Positions 34,978 to 44,700 of a DNA stretch of 48,322 nt are shown piece by piece (the stretch's first letter is position 1; each line of letters starts with the position of its first letter). Made by a program: the position numbers and the translations under genes. Source of the DNA: a virus. Location of the stretch: positions 1-48,322 of IMG/VR virus record IMGVR_UViG_3300033156_001040. One strand, 5' to 3'. The notes beneath the pieces were generated by a model. That model had not been told where the DNA came from. It saw only the letters and a program-made list of their open reading frames with translations, and did no database searches.

Positions 34978-36651
34978 ATGAGAGGAAGTATTCTTCGTCG
35001 TAGGGTTCTGCCGGTTGCTTACCTCCTCCGAGACGAGTTCCTCACCGACCGTGCCGCCGGTGAGGTAAATGGCACTCCTGCTGAGCCGGGGCCGGGGATA
35101 AGGAATGTTACCGACGTGGAAGGCAATATCTCCATCAGCAACAGCAAGCTTGTGATAGACCAGGCTACTGGTGTTTATGGGGAGACTGTTTATCTACAAA
35201 CGGTCGCTAGGGAGGCAGGGAGGATAATAATCTGCAAGGTTGACCAAGCTGCTTTTGGGAAAACGAGATATTTTGGGGTCTCCAACAACATAACCGCTCC
35301 GTATGATGGGTATTGCTTGTTTGATATGGGCGCCGCCGGGACGGCAAGATTATACAACCACAACTATCTTGGAGACCATCCCGCAGAGCAGCCTTTTCGG
35401 GCAGCACAGGTTCTTAGAAGTGCTGGCTGTTATACTTTTATCCGTCGTAATGGTTTATGGCGGTTGTATTATGTTGACGGTAGGGGTAGCGATATCACTG
35501 TCTATGTGCACCTTGGAGCGCAAGGCTCGGGCGTTGCGGATGAGACACATTACGATTTTCTACGGCTTCCCTCTGCCCTCTACCTCCCCTCCCCCCTCGC
35601 CTCTGACGGCTTCTCCCAAGCAGGCACAACCGACGGCAAAGGCCACCCTGAAGGCGTAGCAGGCGGCCTTGGCTCTGGCGGAGCAGGGCTTTCCTGGCAG
35701 TCTGGCGGCTCCACTTGGAGCGTGAGCGGCGGGAAGGCGGTGAATAGCCCTAATGTTGGCGACGAGATGATAACCGATGGGGATATGGAGCAGGACAATG
35801 TGGATAACTGGCTTGATTACGGCACGCCAGTTACCAAAGAGAAAAATACCACCAACCCCATTAATGGGGTGAGGGATTTGCATATTGTTACTGATAGCAC
35901 TTTTGAGGGTGCTAAGCAGAGCCTTACTCTTAATACCGGAACCTTTTACCGTTTTGAGGGGAAGCTTAAGGTTGTTTCAAGTGCGTTTTCTCTTGTTCTC
36001 CATGATGGGGCAGGGAGCATTGTGGTTACTCCAGCGTGGGGTGTGAGTCCGACAGAGCCGACAGCGTACAAAGGAGTTGGTCTCGTTTTTAACGGTGGGA
36101 CAGGAACGGTATTCCTGTCTAATTGGAACAGTGCCGGTGGCGAGGCTTATTTTGATGACATTAGTGTAAAACCGCTTATTACCAATGAACTGCTTCAAGG
36201 TGTTCGGGTATCCACCCCTGACGTTTTTGCCTCAGTTGAGGTTACTTTGGACAACCATCTTCTCGGTGGATTGGCTTTATGTGTTGACGACAAAGACGAC
36301 CCCAAGAATTTTGTGCTTGTCTGTTTATCCCGTGCAGTAGGTGAAACGACTGACAGGGTCAAAGTTGTAAAATTCGTGAATGGCGTTCCTGCTGTAGTTT
36401 CCAATGTTACCAAAACCTATGTCCCCGGTGCTACTTTAAAAGCAAGAAAAGAGGGCACGAAGTTATGGGTATGGTACAACGATGAACATGTCTGTAACGT
36501 CACAATAAGTAACGAGTCCATCATCAACAACCGGTTACATGGCACGTTCAGTGTGGGCAATCCCAACGAAGTGCAATTGGACAATTTCGTGGTTTGCCCG
36601 GTGGGAAGCGAGGGCCAATACTCGTTGTTCGACAAATGGGCAAGGGATTAA
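34978..36651 (+). CDS. Large appendage protein with lectin-like domains
   Basis: 557 residues. Two or more jelly-roll-like regions can be seen: RDEFLTDRAAGEVNGTPAEPGPG with a later RNGLWRLYYVDG and, after a Gly/Ser-rich linker (about 215-250), a carbohydrate-binding-module-like MITDGDMEQDNVDNWLDYGTP with GEAYFDDISVKP. The C-terminal LKARKEGTKLWVWYNDEHV segment repeats the first theme. This suits a tail-spike or receptor-binding protein. No catalytic motif is visible. Confidence 0.65.
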   Translation: MRGSILRRRVLPVAYLLRDEFLTDRAAGEVNGTPAEPGPGIRNVTDVEGNISISNSKLVIDQATGVYGETVYLQTVAREAGRIIICKVDQAAFGKTRYFGVSNNITAPYDGYCLFDMGAAGTARLYNHNYLGDHPAEQPFRAAQVLRSAGCYTFIRRNGLWRLYYVDGRGSDITVYVHLGAQGSGVADETHYDFLRLPSALYLPSPLASDGFSQAGTTDGKGHPEGVAGGLGSGGAGLSWQSGGSTWSVSGGKAVNSPNVGDEMITDGDMEQDNVDNWLDYGTPVTKEKNTTNPINGVRDLHIVTDSTFEGAKQSLTLNTGTFYRFEGKLKVVSSAFSLVLHDGAGSIVVTPAWGVSPTEPTAYKGVGLVFNGGTGTVFLSNWNSAGGEAYFDDISVKPLITNELLQGVRVSTPDVFASVEVTLDNHLLGGLALCVDDKDDPKNFVLVCLSRAVGETTDRVKVVKFVNGVPAVVSNVTKTYVPGATLKARKEGTKLWVWYNDEHVCNVTISNESIINNRLHGTFSVGNPNEVQLDNFVVCPVGSEGQYSLFDKWARD

Positions 36652-36884
36652 TCACTATCCTACTTTTGTTTGTCTTTGGTTGCTCAGCCATGAAGCCCCC
36701 TCGCCTCTTGGTGGTAGAAAGACACCAACTCGGAGGCCATCTCGGGGCCTACATGGGCGGGACGATTTACCTTGCCCCTGGGGCCGATGAAAAAGTTTTA
36801 ACCCACGAACTGGGCCACTGGCTGGGGGGTAAGAACGAAAGAGATGCTCAATGGTATGAAATTTATCTGTGGGGGATAAAGTGA
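36636..36884 (+). CDS. Small lipoprotein with HELGH metallopeptidase motif
   Basis: 82 residues. An N-terminal lipoprotein signal (LITILLLFVFGC, Cys about 16) is followed by a mature part containing LTHELGHWLGG, a zincin HExxH plus the WLGG seen in metzincin-like sites. The rest is too short for a full protease. It might modify the lysogen's surface (superinfection exclusion) or help penetration. It overlaps both flanking genes. Confidence 0.6.
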   Translation: MGKGLITILLLFVFGCSAMKPPRLLVVERHQLGGHLGAYMGGTIYLAPGADEKVLTHELGHWLGGKNERDAQWYEIYLWGIK

Positions 36885-37270
36885 AAGCTTTCGCATTAAT
36901 CAAAAACATTGGGCAGATTGACTCGCTTGAATACCCATATCATGGGTACGTCGAGATTGAGTCTTTTCGCAAAATCGGTGCCTGGAAGCCATTCATTATT
37001 TCAGGTACGAAAGAGCGACTAAAGAAACTCAATTCCCTGCCCAATGTAATTGGCTTGTGCGTAGTGACTGAGACCGGGGAGACAAGGTGGCCCGAGCTCG
37101 ATGAACCCGTGGCTGAAGCCCTGCGCTCCAAATTGAATAACTGGCTTGAGGAGCATGGCTATCCGACCATTCCCGAGGGCTGGACTAACCGGCGGGTAGT
37201 GAGAGAAGTCGTGGGACGGTTTAACGACCAATACAATATCTTTACCGATTACGATGTAACGGACGAGTGA
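36881..37270 (+). CDS. Hypothetical protein, 129 residues
   Basis: GTG start overlapping the previous stop (GTGA) with GGGGGA upstream. An alpha/beta protein: KAFALIKNIGQID, YVEIESFRKIGAW, PFIISGTKERLKKL, IGLCVVTETGE, then helical RSKLNNWLEEHG and an acidic end. The strand-helix order is like small phage assembly chaperones, but no family is recognised. It precedes the stopper gene. Confidence 0.5.
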   Translation: MKAFALIKNIGQIDSLEYPYHGYVEIESFRKIGAWKPFIISGTKERLKKLNSLPNVIGLCVVTETGETRWPELDEPVAEALRSKLNNWLEEHGYPTIPEGWTNRRVVREVVGRFNDQYNIFTDYDVTDE

Positions 37271-37280
37271 TAGCAACGAT

Positions 37281-38795
37281 ATGAGATTTCATTTGCCATT
37301 ACCCAGTGCCGGGTTGCGTTCCGATTTGCCACAGGTCGGGCTTCCCCTGGAGGCCGCTTGCGACCTGACCAATTTGGTCTACCGCGGCGGTAAGCTCTTG
37401 TCCCGCCCCGGCTACGTTAAGTTCGGGAGTTCCCTGTCTCAACGGCCCTCCAATATTTGCAGCTTCAGGAGCGAGACCGGCGTTTTCCACGTCGTGGTGG
37501 GCACGACGTCCGGTTGGTGGCACTGGGACTTAAGCACGAAGCAGTGGGTCGATATCACCCAAGCGGGCAACGGCCTGAACGGCATTCCGGAAGTTCCTCA
37601 AGTTTTTCGGGTTTTTCACAAGAATGGCGTGGCCTACCTTATCGGTGTGAACGGCTTCAACGACGTTCCCAAAAAGTGGGACGAGTCGGCCAGCACTTAC
37701 AGTGATTGGTCCGGTCCGCCGCCTAAAGCGCGGTGCATGGCGGTTCTGGCCAATCGGTGTGTCCTGGGCAACGTCTACGACACGGAGCCTCACCCTACCA
37801 GGGTAGTCGTTAGCTCCTTCAACGATTTCGAGTCGGGTTATGACTCGGTCCAAGTGGTGGAAATCATCGACACGCCCGGTCCTATCGTGGAAATCCGGGA
37901 ATTGGGTAATTTGAACGCAGTAATATACAAAGAAGACTCGATTTACCTAATCACGGCCCAGGCGGCTTTGGCTCCTTTCCGTATTTCCCTAAAAGAGGCG
38001 TGGGTTTCCGGGCCGGTCTCGCCGAAGGCAGTGGTCCCGACTCCTCGGGGACATTACTACTTCTCCCTTGACGGCCACATTGTCTTCTTTGACGGCGTGC
38101 GTTCCAGGGTCTTGCGGGGACCATCCGAGGCTCTGCTGGCCGCTACGGTCGATTTCTCCAGAATCAGGAAAGCGTTTGGTTTCTATGACGCACGGCGGGG
38201 TGAGGTTTGGTTCATTTACGCTGATTCGACGTCCGAGGAGCCGAACCGTGGCGTGGTGGTCCGCCTCCAAGACGAATCCGTGTGGCCCGTCAGGTGGGCG
38301 TCGCTGCGTCCCGTTTGTGGCAAGCATTTGGAGGTCGAAGAAGGAACCACCATCGGCGATTTGACCATGACCCTCGGGGAAATCTCCGGCACGGTTGGTG
38401 ATTTGAGTGCGGTTTCGGTCCGGCCAGTGCTTTGCGACGTGGGGGGCCAGGTTTACCGGGAGAGTGGCAACTCTGATGACGGCACTGCCATCGACGTCAT
38501 CTATGAAAGTGGCTTGATTCCCCCCTTTGGTGGCATGCGCTCCACCCTCCGGTCCGTGGAGCTCTTGGCGCGGCGGAACGGCGGCACTCTGACGGTGAAG
38601 GTCGGGAAGTCTGAAGGTGGGGAGTCCCCCGCGTACACTAACGGGAAATCCGCTGACCTGAGTCAAAGTGGCAGGTTACACCTACCTCACCGAGAGGCTG
38701 GCCGTTACTTTTCTTTGCGCCTTGAAGGCCCTTTCACGACCGAACTCGACTACGAGGGCGCTTACTTCGACGTAGTCCAGGTAGACGGGAGATGA
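37281..38795 (+). CDS. Tail stopper / packaged-DNA stabilisation protein (P22 gp10-like)
   Basis: 504 residues. Repeated beta-blade patterns (FHVVVGTTSGWWHWDLSTKQW, VAYLIGVNGFNDVPKKWD, AVIYKEDSIYLI, GHYYFSLDGHIVFFDG, GEVWFIYADS) suggest a beta-propeller, and NDFESGYDS followed by IVEIRELGNLNAVIYKEDSI is common in podovirus head-closure proteins. It plugs the portal-adaptor channel after packaging. Position and length agree. Confidence 0.7.
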   Translation: MRFHLPLPSAGLRSDLPQVGLPLEAACDLTNLVYRGGKLLSRPGYVKFGSSLSQRPSNICSFRSETGVFHVVVGTTSGWWHWDLSTKQWVDITQAGNGLNGIPEVPQVFRVFHKNGVAYLIGVNGFNDVPKKWDESASTYSDWSGPPPKARCMAVLANRCVLGNVYDTEPHPTRVVVSSFNDFESGYDSVQVVEIIDTPGPIVEIRELGNLNAVIYKEDSIYLITAQAALAPFRISLKEAWVSGPVSPKAVVPTPRGHYYFSLDGHIVFFDGVRSRVLRGPSEALLAATVDFSRIRKAFGFYDARRGEVWFIYADSTSEEPNRGVVVRLQDESVWPVRWASLRPVCGKHLEVEEGTTIGDLTMTLGEISGTVGDLSAVSVRPVLCDVGGQVYRESGNSDDGTAIDVIYESGLIPPFGGMRSTLRSVELLARRNGGTLTVKVGKSEGGESPAYTNGKSADLSQSGRLHLPHREAGRYFSLRLEGPFTTELDYEGAYFDVVQVDGR

Positions 38796-39031
38796 ATAGT
38801 CGCCTTTTGCCTGCATTAGTAACGTGGCCCGCTCCCCGAGATTCCTGGGAAGAGGACCTGCTTTTCTGCCTGGACTGGGCTTATACGCTGCTCTCTGACC
38901 GGTCCGAGGAGATGATTCTGGAGGGGCCGGATGCCGATAAACCGGAAGCCGAGGGCAAACGTCGGTTTTACTTCGCTACGGACACGAACAAGCTCTACTA
39001 TGACAAAGGTTCTTGGGTCGCCATCAACTGA
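38792..39031 (+). CDS. Small tail appendage protein, 79 residues
   Basis: The C-terminal GKRRFYFATDTNKLYYDKGSWVAIN block is widespread in phage tail proteins (FYATDT...YYD-x-GxW) and forms a small beta module. The N-terminus is helical and acidic. ATG overlaps the stopper stop. Probably a virion appendage component. Confidence 0.58.
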   Translation: MNSRLLPALVTWPAPRDSWEEDLLFCLDWAYTLLSDRSEEMILEGPDADKPEAEGKRRFYFATDTNKLYYDKGSWVAIN

Positions 39032-39479
39032 CCGGGTTGTCCTACTCCAGCGAGATGACCCGCTTTCCTGGCAGTTAATGCCGGTTTTCTGTCGACGGGT
39101 GGCTCGTTTCTGTCAGCGATACGGTTCCGAGGCCGATGTTCCTCTTCTACTCCGGGCTATCGAGGTCAACTTCACGTCCGAGGAACCATTCTGTCTGGGA
39201 GCCGTGGGCCTTCGTGGTAACCGGGTAGTTGGTCATGTTTTCGCTTCCGTTGACGATTGGTTCGGGGTGAGATTCCTCACCTTGGTTCAGTTCGAAATCG
39301 ACGTCCCTGGCTTTGACCGGCACGCCCTTCGTGTCGCCTTTTCTAGAATTCTGGCTTGGGGAAAGACCAAGGGCTGCCGGAAAGCTCAACTCTTGGCTAG
39401 GGACGAGAGGTTAGCTCGTTATTTCAAGCGAGTCTGGGGCTTCAAGCCGGACAAAATCCTAATGCGAGGTGAACTGTAA
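39000..39479 (+). CDS. GNAT-like acetyltransferase-fold protein
   Basis: 159 residues. The order of strands and helices (CLGAVGLRGNRVVGHVFASVDDWFG, then LVQFEIDVPGF, helix DRHALRVAFSRILAWGKTKGC, AQLLARDERLARYFKRVWGFKP) matches a GNAT fold, although the usual Q/R-x-x-G-x-G/A acetyl-CoA loop is only weakly seen. Several podoviruses encode a GNAT-like protein between stopper and ejection genes. It overlaps the previous gene by 32 bases and the start is uncertain. Confidence 0.55.
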   Translation: MTKVLGSPSTDRVVLLQRDDPLSWQLMPVFCRRVARFCQRYGSEADVPLLLRAIEVNFTSEEPFCLGAVGLRGNRVVGHVFASVDDWFGVRFLTLVQFEIDVPGFDRHALRVAFSRILAWGKTKGCRKAQLLARDERLARYFKRVWGFKPDKILMRGEL

Positions 39480-40607
39480 ATGGGTGGCGGCGGAAGCAGC
39501 GGGTCCAGCACCAGCGTAACTAAGGCCGAAATTCCTAAAGAACTCAAGCCTCTGTACCGCCAGACGGCTCAGTACCTTATGACCGGGCAGTCCATGTTCC
39601 CGTTGTGGGGCAAAAGTTCCCCGTTTTCCTTGCTCCCTTCTTCTCGTCAACCTTACACGCAGCCGTCTGTGCAAACACCTTCCCGTGAATTACCGCCGTA
39701 TGCGCGGGAATGGCCGTATCCTTGGTCTGGGTCGTCGTATACGCAGGAGTGGCCATATTCTTGGTCTGGGTCGCCATATATCCAGCAACAGCCGCAACTG
39801 GTCTCGGCCCCGCCGCCATTTATGCCTGAGTTGCCTGCTATCTCTACTACTGTGGAAGTCCAAAGTCCCAACTTCCTGACACCCCACCCGTTGCAAGTAG
39901 CCCCGCTGACTCCGTACCAGGAGTTCGCTCTGAATGAGTTGCTTCCGGGCTTGGTGACACGCCCGGAGACGTGGGAAGAGGCGGTTCAATTTACCCGTGC
40001 GGCACCGGCGATTGGCTGGATGCGACCAGCTTTCACCCCCATTGCCCCGGCCCACGTGTCGCCTACCGTGGAGGATATCGAGTCTTCCGCCTATTATCAA
40101 GCGGCTAAGCGGGCGTATGAGGAAGGCGTGGCTCCGTTGATTGAGAACCAGATGACCCTGGCCGGATTGGGCCGCTCCTCTGCTTTGGCCGACGCCCTGG
40201 CTCTGGGATGGGGTCAGGTCGCCCCGAGCGTGGTTCAGCAGGCGGTGGCCGCTGAGCAGTGGAACGAAGCCCAGCGCCAAGCTATGGAACAGTGGAATGT
40301 GGCTCAGGAGCTCGGCTTGACCGAACGGGCTATCCAGCGGGCTGCGGACCTATCCGCGGGGGCCGGTGCTCAGCTTGGCGGCTTGGCTCAGCAAGATATT
40401 GGTCGGATGCTCTCTGCGTACCAAGCGGCTTTGTATGGCGGTGATGTAGCCCGCCAGGTAGAGCAAGCCGCCAATGTGGCCGAATTGGAAGACTTCCTGC
40501 GTCGTCAAGCTTTGGCCGAGCAGTTCTTGTTCGCTCCGATGGGCTTGCTGATGCAGTCGGTCGGCCAAAGGACCACTACCACGACTACACAGTCAGGAGG
40601 TAAGTGA
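39480..40607 (+). CDS. Internal virion (ejection) protein with tandem aromatic repeats
   Basis: 375 residues. The N-terminus (MGGGGSSGSS) is typical of podovirus ejection proteins. Residues 70-105 contain two 13-residue repeats, EWPYxWSGSxYxQ. The C-terminal half is Ala/Gln-rich helical (SAYYQAAKRAYEEGVAPLIENQMTLAGLGRSSALADAL). The last gene of the three upstream of the giant SLT protein and likely co-ejected with DNA. Ribosome site weak; ATG is immediately after the upstream stop. Confidence 0.65.
   Translation: MGGGGSSGSSTSVTKAEIPKELKPLYRQTAQYLMTGQSMFPLWGKSSPFSLLPSSRQPYTQPSVQTPSRELPPYAREWPYPWSGSSYTQEWPYSWSGSPYIQQQPQLVSAPPPFMPELPAISTTVEVQSPNFLTPHPLQVAPLTPYQEFALNELLPGLVTRPETWEEAVQFTRAAPAIGWMRPAFTPIAPAHVSPTVEDIESSAYYQAAKRAYEEGVAPLIENQMTLAGLGRSSALADALALGWGQVAPSVVQQAVAAEQWNEAQRQAMEQWNVAQELGLTERAIQRAADLSAGAGAQLGGLAQQDIGRMLSAYQAALYGGDVARQVEQAANVAELEDFLRRQALAEQFLFAPMGLLMQSVGQRTTTTTTQSGGK
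39708..39785 (+). repeat. Two tandem 39-base repeats in an ejection-protein gene
   Basis: The unit begins GAATGGCC (39708-39746) and GAGTGGCC (39747-39785); translated units are EWPYPWSGSSYTQ and EWPYSWSGSPYIQ. In-frame unit length keeps the gene open, so copy number could vary between isolates. Confidence 0.8.
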
Positions 40608-40987
40608 TGGCAGGCGGAATCATGGCCGGTAGCACACTTATGAAAGTGGCTCCCTTGATTTTCACTGCCGGGGCGATGGCCACTAAAGACCGCACCCTGA
40701 AGGACCTGTTGTCTGCGGGCGCGTTGCTGTCCAGTGGTGCTAATTTCCTGTCTGCTCCGGATGCCGGTGGTATAGACAGAGCGACGAAGGCGGCAGAAAT
40801 CGGCCTTGGTCTTGGCAACCTCTTGTCTGGCCAGGAACCGGCAACCGGGGCGTTTGGGCCACCGGTTCCTCAGTTCCAGACCCGGATTCCCGCGCATTTG
40901 TACCAGCCGACGGCCAAGCAAGGAGGAACATTTCTGAGCCGTTATACCATGAATCCGAATTTCTGGAGGGCGCTGACTGGTGGATAG
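40607..40987 (+). CDS. Small internal virion protein, 126 residues
   Basis: Ala/Gly/Leu-rich with a hydrophobic beginning (MAGGIMAGSTLMKVAPLIFTAGAMATKD) and helices DLLSAGALLSSGANFLSA and ATKAAEIGLGLGNLLSG. AGGAGG precedes ATG 40607. Placement between two ejection proteins and composition suggest it is also injected or lines the internal core. No named family. Confidence 0.58.
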   Translation: MAGGIMAGSTLMKVAPLIFTAGAMATKDRTLKDLLSAGALLSSGANFLSAPDAGGIDRATKAAEIGLGLGNLLSGQEPATGAFGPPVPQFQTRIPAHLYQPTAKQGGTFLSRYTMNPNFWRALTGG

Positions 40988-41786
40988 TCTGGCGAAGAAC
41001 CCGATAGCGCAGCTTATTGTCCCTGTGGTGATGGGTGGTTTGGCATCTTATTCCCGTCCGGCTGCCCGCGGTGTGGTTGGCTTCGGCACCGGCCTGGCCA
41101 TGATGAACAAGTTTTACCAGCAGGCCCTGGAACGCGAGCGCCTGCGGAAGTTGGTTGAGGCGGCTTCGCAGGTCCCCACGTCCGGTGTGCCCGCCGTCGA
41201 CTACCAAAAAAGGCTACTCCAATATGCAACCAGTCCGTCTGACGCACTCGCCATTGCCGGGCGCATCGGGGAGCTACTCCGTCCTCGGTATTTCTCGTAC
41301 GGTGGCACGGTCATCTCTGTGAAGCCTGGAGAAGAGCCTCGCATCCTCGACACCACGTTGGGTGAATTGGCCGCTCAACGCGAACTGGAGACTTACAAAA
41401 AGAAGCAAGATGTCAGGAAGCGGGTTTCGACTGAACTGGCTCTCCTGCGGCACGACCTGGACAAAAAGCTGGCTGTGTTTGACCAGGAGTTGAAGCAGGT
41501 AGCGGGTAAGCAACTGACGCCGCAGCAGGCGCTTGGTATCCTCTCTAAGATTAATAGCGATATCACCACGACTTTGACTGCCCTGAACACGGCCTTGCAG
41601 AATGCTCCGCTCGACGAACAAGCTAACATTCAGGAGCAAATCAATGAAGTCCTGAAGCGGAAGCAGCAAGTATCCCGCTACATGGACGTCTACATGTCGT
41701 ACGTGGACCCGAGCCGGAAAAGCAAGGTCGATGCTCTCTTGAACCGTGGTGTGTCGCCTCTCATCATCCAGAAGTACCTGCAATGA
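40980..41786 (+). CDS. Internal virion protein, 268 residues, coiled-coil
   Basis: A GTG-started protein with an N-terminal hydrophobic region (NPIAQLIVPVVMGGLASY), then a helical rod with heptad-like segments (ELETYKKKQDVRKRVSTELALLRHDLDKKLAVFDQELKQV and DEQANIQEQINEVLKRKQQVSRYMDVYM). Fits an ejection protein that forms a trans-envelope tube with its neighbours. The start overlaps the previous gene by eight bases. Confidence 0.6.
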   Translation: MDSLAKNPIAQLIVPVVMGGLASYSRPAARGVVGFGTGLAMMNKFYQQALERERLRKLVEAASQVPTSGVPAVDYQKRLLQYATSPSDALAIAGRIGELLRPRYFSYGGTVISVKPGEEPRILDTTLGELAAQRELETYKKKQDVRKRVSTELALLRHDLDKKLAVFDQELKQVAGKQLTPQQALGILSKINSDITTTLTALNTALQNAPLDEQANIQEQINEVLKRKQQVSRYMDVYMSYVDPSRKSKVDALLNRGVSPLIIQKYLQ

Positions 41787-44700
41787 CGACAAAGCTGTCC
41801 TGGGAAGACGCATCCCTCCTGGCGTCGCTGAAGCTCGGGCGCGACCCGAAGCCTGAAGAGGTGGCCGCCGTCGTAGCCGCCGAGGCCGAGGGAGTCGACT
41901 TCGACCACCTCATGGCTGTCATGGCCGCCGAGGGGAGCAGTATGAAGTCGGTCTCTCCGAAGGGCGCCCGCGGCGTGATGCAGATTATGCCCGGCACCGC
42001 TCGGGAGGTGGCCAAAGAGCTCGGTGTTTCGCCCGAGAAGATATTTTCCGACTTAGAGACCAACGTCAGGGCCGGAGCTCGCTATTACCGCAGGATGCTG
42101 GACCAGTTCAAAGACCCGGTTCTGGCCGCAATGGCCTACAATGCCGGTCCTGGTCGTATCCGTGCGTGGCTCGCCGGACGTTCGTCTTTGCCTGCCGAAA
42201 CAGAAGCTTACCGCCGTAAAGTCGAGGAATTCCTCGGTTCCAAATTGTCAGTCCAACCGTCCCCGCCTGAAGAAAAGGAGTCTTTCATCCCCGAGGTTCA
42301 CACCCTTCCCGGTGAGCCCGTCACGCCGTGGGGAGCCGGGGCAGCTTTGCCAGAAATCCGCCCCCTTTTGCCAGAAATCCGCCCCCCTCGTCGAAAAGTT
42401 GAAGGCCCGTGGGAGCCGCTTGCCGAGCTCGATGTCAAAATCCCGGTTATTCGGTCAGAAGAGAGGCCTTCGCTGCCCAAAAAACCACCGGAACCGCCGA
42501 AACTTTCTGCCCCGCTGCCAGTCCCGCCCCCTCCTGTTCCTCGCTTGCTGGCAGCGCGGGAATTGCCAAGGGAGGACCCGCTTGGAGTAATTCCCGAGTT
42601 CGGCTTCGTCCATGAGGCACCTGACCTGACCAAAGTGCCTTCTGCCATCAAGGCCGGGTTTGTTGACCAAGTTAAGCGGTTTATTGCCGCTGTTCCCCCC
42701 GTTTCTGCCACGATGGGGGCTGGAATTGACGTCCCCATCACTTCCCCCCTGTACAAAGCCCCCGAAACCAGGAAAGGAAGAGCCAAGGTCGCCGAGAAAG
42801 TCGGCGAGCTCTTGATGCCCGAGGAGGAACGTCCCGAGGCGAAAGGTGTAGCTGAGGCCGCTATCCTTGGCGCTGCGGAATCTATTCCCGCCCTCCTCGA
42901 ACTGGTCAATTACTCCCAGTTCGCCGGTCCGCTGGCCGGGACGATGCTCGCTCCGTCCGTGGCGTTTGGCATCATGGGGGCAACCGAGCCGGAACCTCTC
43001 AAGGGGGCCGTGACTGGAGCGGTATTTGGTGCCGCTCTTGGCGGCCTTCACGAGGCTGTCCGCCCCATCAAGGACTTGGTTTTGAAGTGGACCGCTCGTC
43101 TCGCTGGGGGGGCGTCCGTGGGTGCTGGTCAGGCTGCTCTGAGCGGTGCCGACTGGAAAGAAGTCATCAAGCAGGGCGCCCTTTTTGCCTTGTTCGAGGC
43201 GACCGGCGGGAAACATGAGGTTTTCGAGAAGAATCTTTCTCCTGTTGAGAAGGCTGAGGTAGCGAAGGCAGTCAGAAGCAAGAAGCCGAGCAAGAGAGCA
43301 GTGCAGGCCATCGCCAAGGCTGCCGCCAGCCTCCCCGAGACGGCGGGCCGCAGGGTAGGTCCTTTGTCCCCCGCTTCTGCCGCCCAACTACAAGAGCGCG
43401 GCGTCCTCCCTGTTGGTCCCCCTATCAGCCCGTCGAAGAGGGCCGCTTGGGAACGCAAGGCTGAGGCCCTCTGGGAAAAGTGGGCACAAGTAGACGCGGA
43501 AATCAAGAAGCGGGGTTCTCGGGCTCCTAAGAAGCTGCTTAGGGAAAGAGACCGTCTGGCCGACGAAATGTCCAAGGCACGGCAGCGGGCTGCTCAAGAG
43601 TCAGTAAGGGAGCTCCTCCAGTCGCCTTCCCTGAGCCCCATCCAGAGAGAGGTTCACCGGCTCCTCCAGGAACGCAAGCATGGCGAAGCTTACAAAAAAG
43701 CGCAGGATGAGGCGCGCAAGCTTGTGGCCGACGAAGCTGACCTCTCCGACGCTGAGAAAGACAGCGTGGCTCGCGATGCCGCTATTTCGTTCGCTCAGAC
43801 TGTCGGCCCGTTGAAGGAGCCGCTGGAGTTCTGGGTCAATCTTTACCTCAAGGCTCTCCGGGTCAAGAAAGAGGCGAGGCAGCTTATCGACCGTTTGGAC
43901 AAACACCTGTCCCCCTCTGAGGCCGCTTCCGTAGCCGCCGAACTTGAGGGAAAGATAACCCCCAGTCCGCACGTCGCCGAACTCGAGGAAGCGGTAAAAA
44001 GGGCCGAGGCTCGTTTCAACCAGTTGGCCGAACTGTCTGCCAAGGAGACCGGCGGGAAGGTGCCGGGTTATGTGGTAGAGCGCAGCTTAAATGTGGTTCC
44101 TTTTGACCCGACCGACGTCTCCTTGCCTGGGTTAGGTGCTGCGTGGAAAGGGAACCTCACTACCAGGAAGTCCCCCTATTACGTAGACGGCGAGACTCTG
44201 GTGGTCCGGAAGGCCGTTAAGCCGGGCCAGGCGGCCAACATCCTGAAATCCAAAGGCGAGCAAAGTTCGGCTCATGCCGACCCCGACCAGTGGGCGGAGA
44301 AAGTTGTCGGAATTGCCGAGAAAAAAGCCAACCTCAAAGCTGAAATTCTCGGCGAAGACGGCGATTGTGTTTACTTGGCCCCTGTAGGCAAGGAAAAACC
44401 CGTTGTCGTCCTTGCCAAAAGCAAAGTGGCTCTTGTCAAAGAAGCCACGGACTTTGACGAAGTTTTCATCAGTTCTGACGCTACTAAGCCAGCGGTTTTT
44501 AAGCAAGGCGGCCAAACGGTGGCTATCGTTGCTCCTATTAGCGGGGGCGATTACAGAATCTCCCCGGCTGTTGTCCGTAAAATAGCCGCCGGTGGCGAGA
44601 GGACCGGCCCCGAACGCCTCCACCGGGACCTCAACCGCAGCGCCGTCTTCGTTGGAGAGTACGACCAGAAAGAGACCGCCGTCCGCCGAGAGTACTTCGT

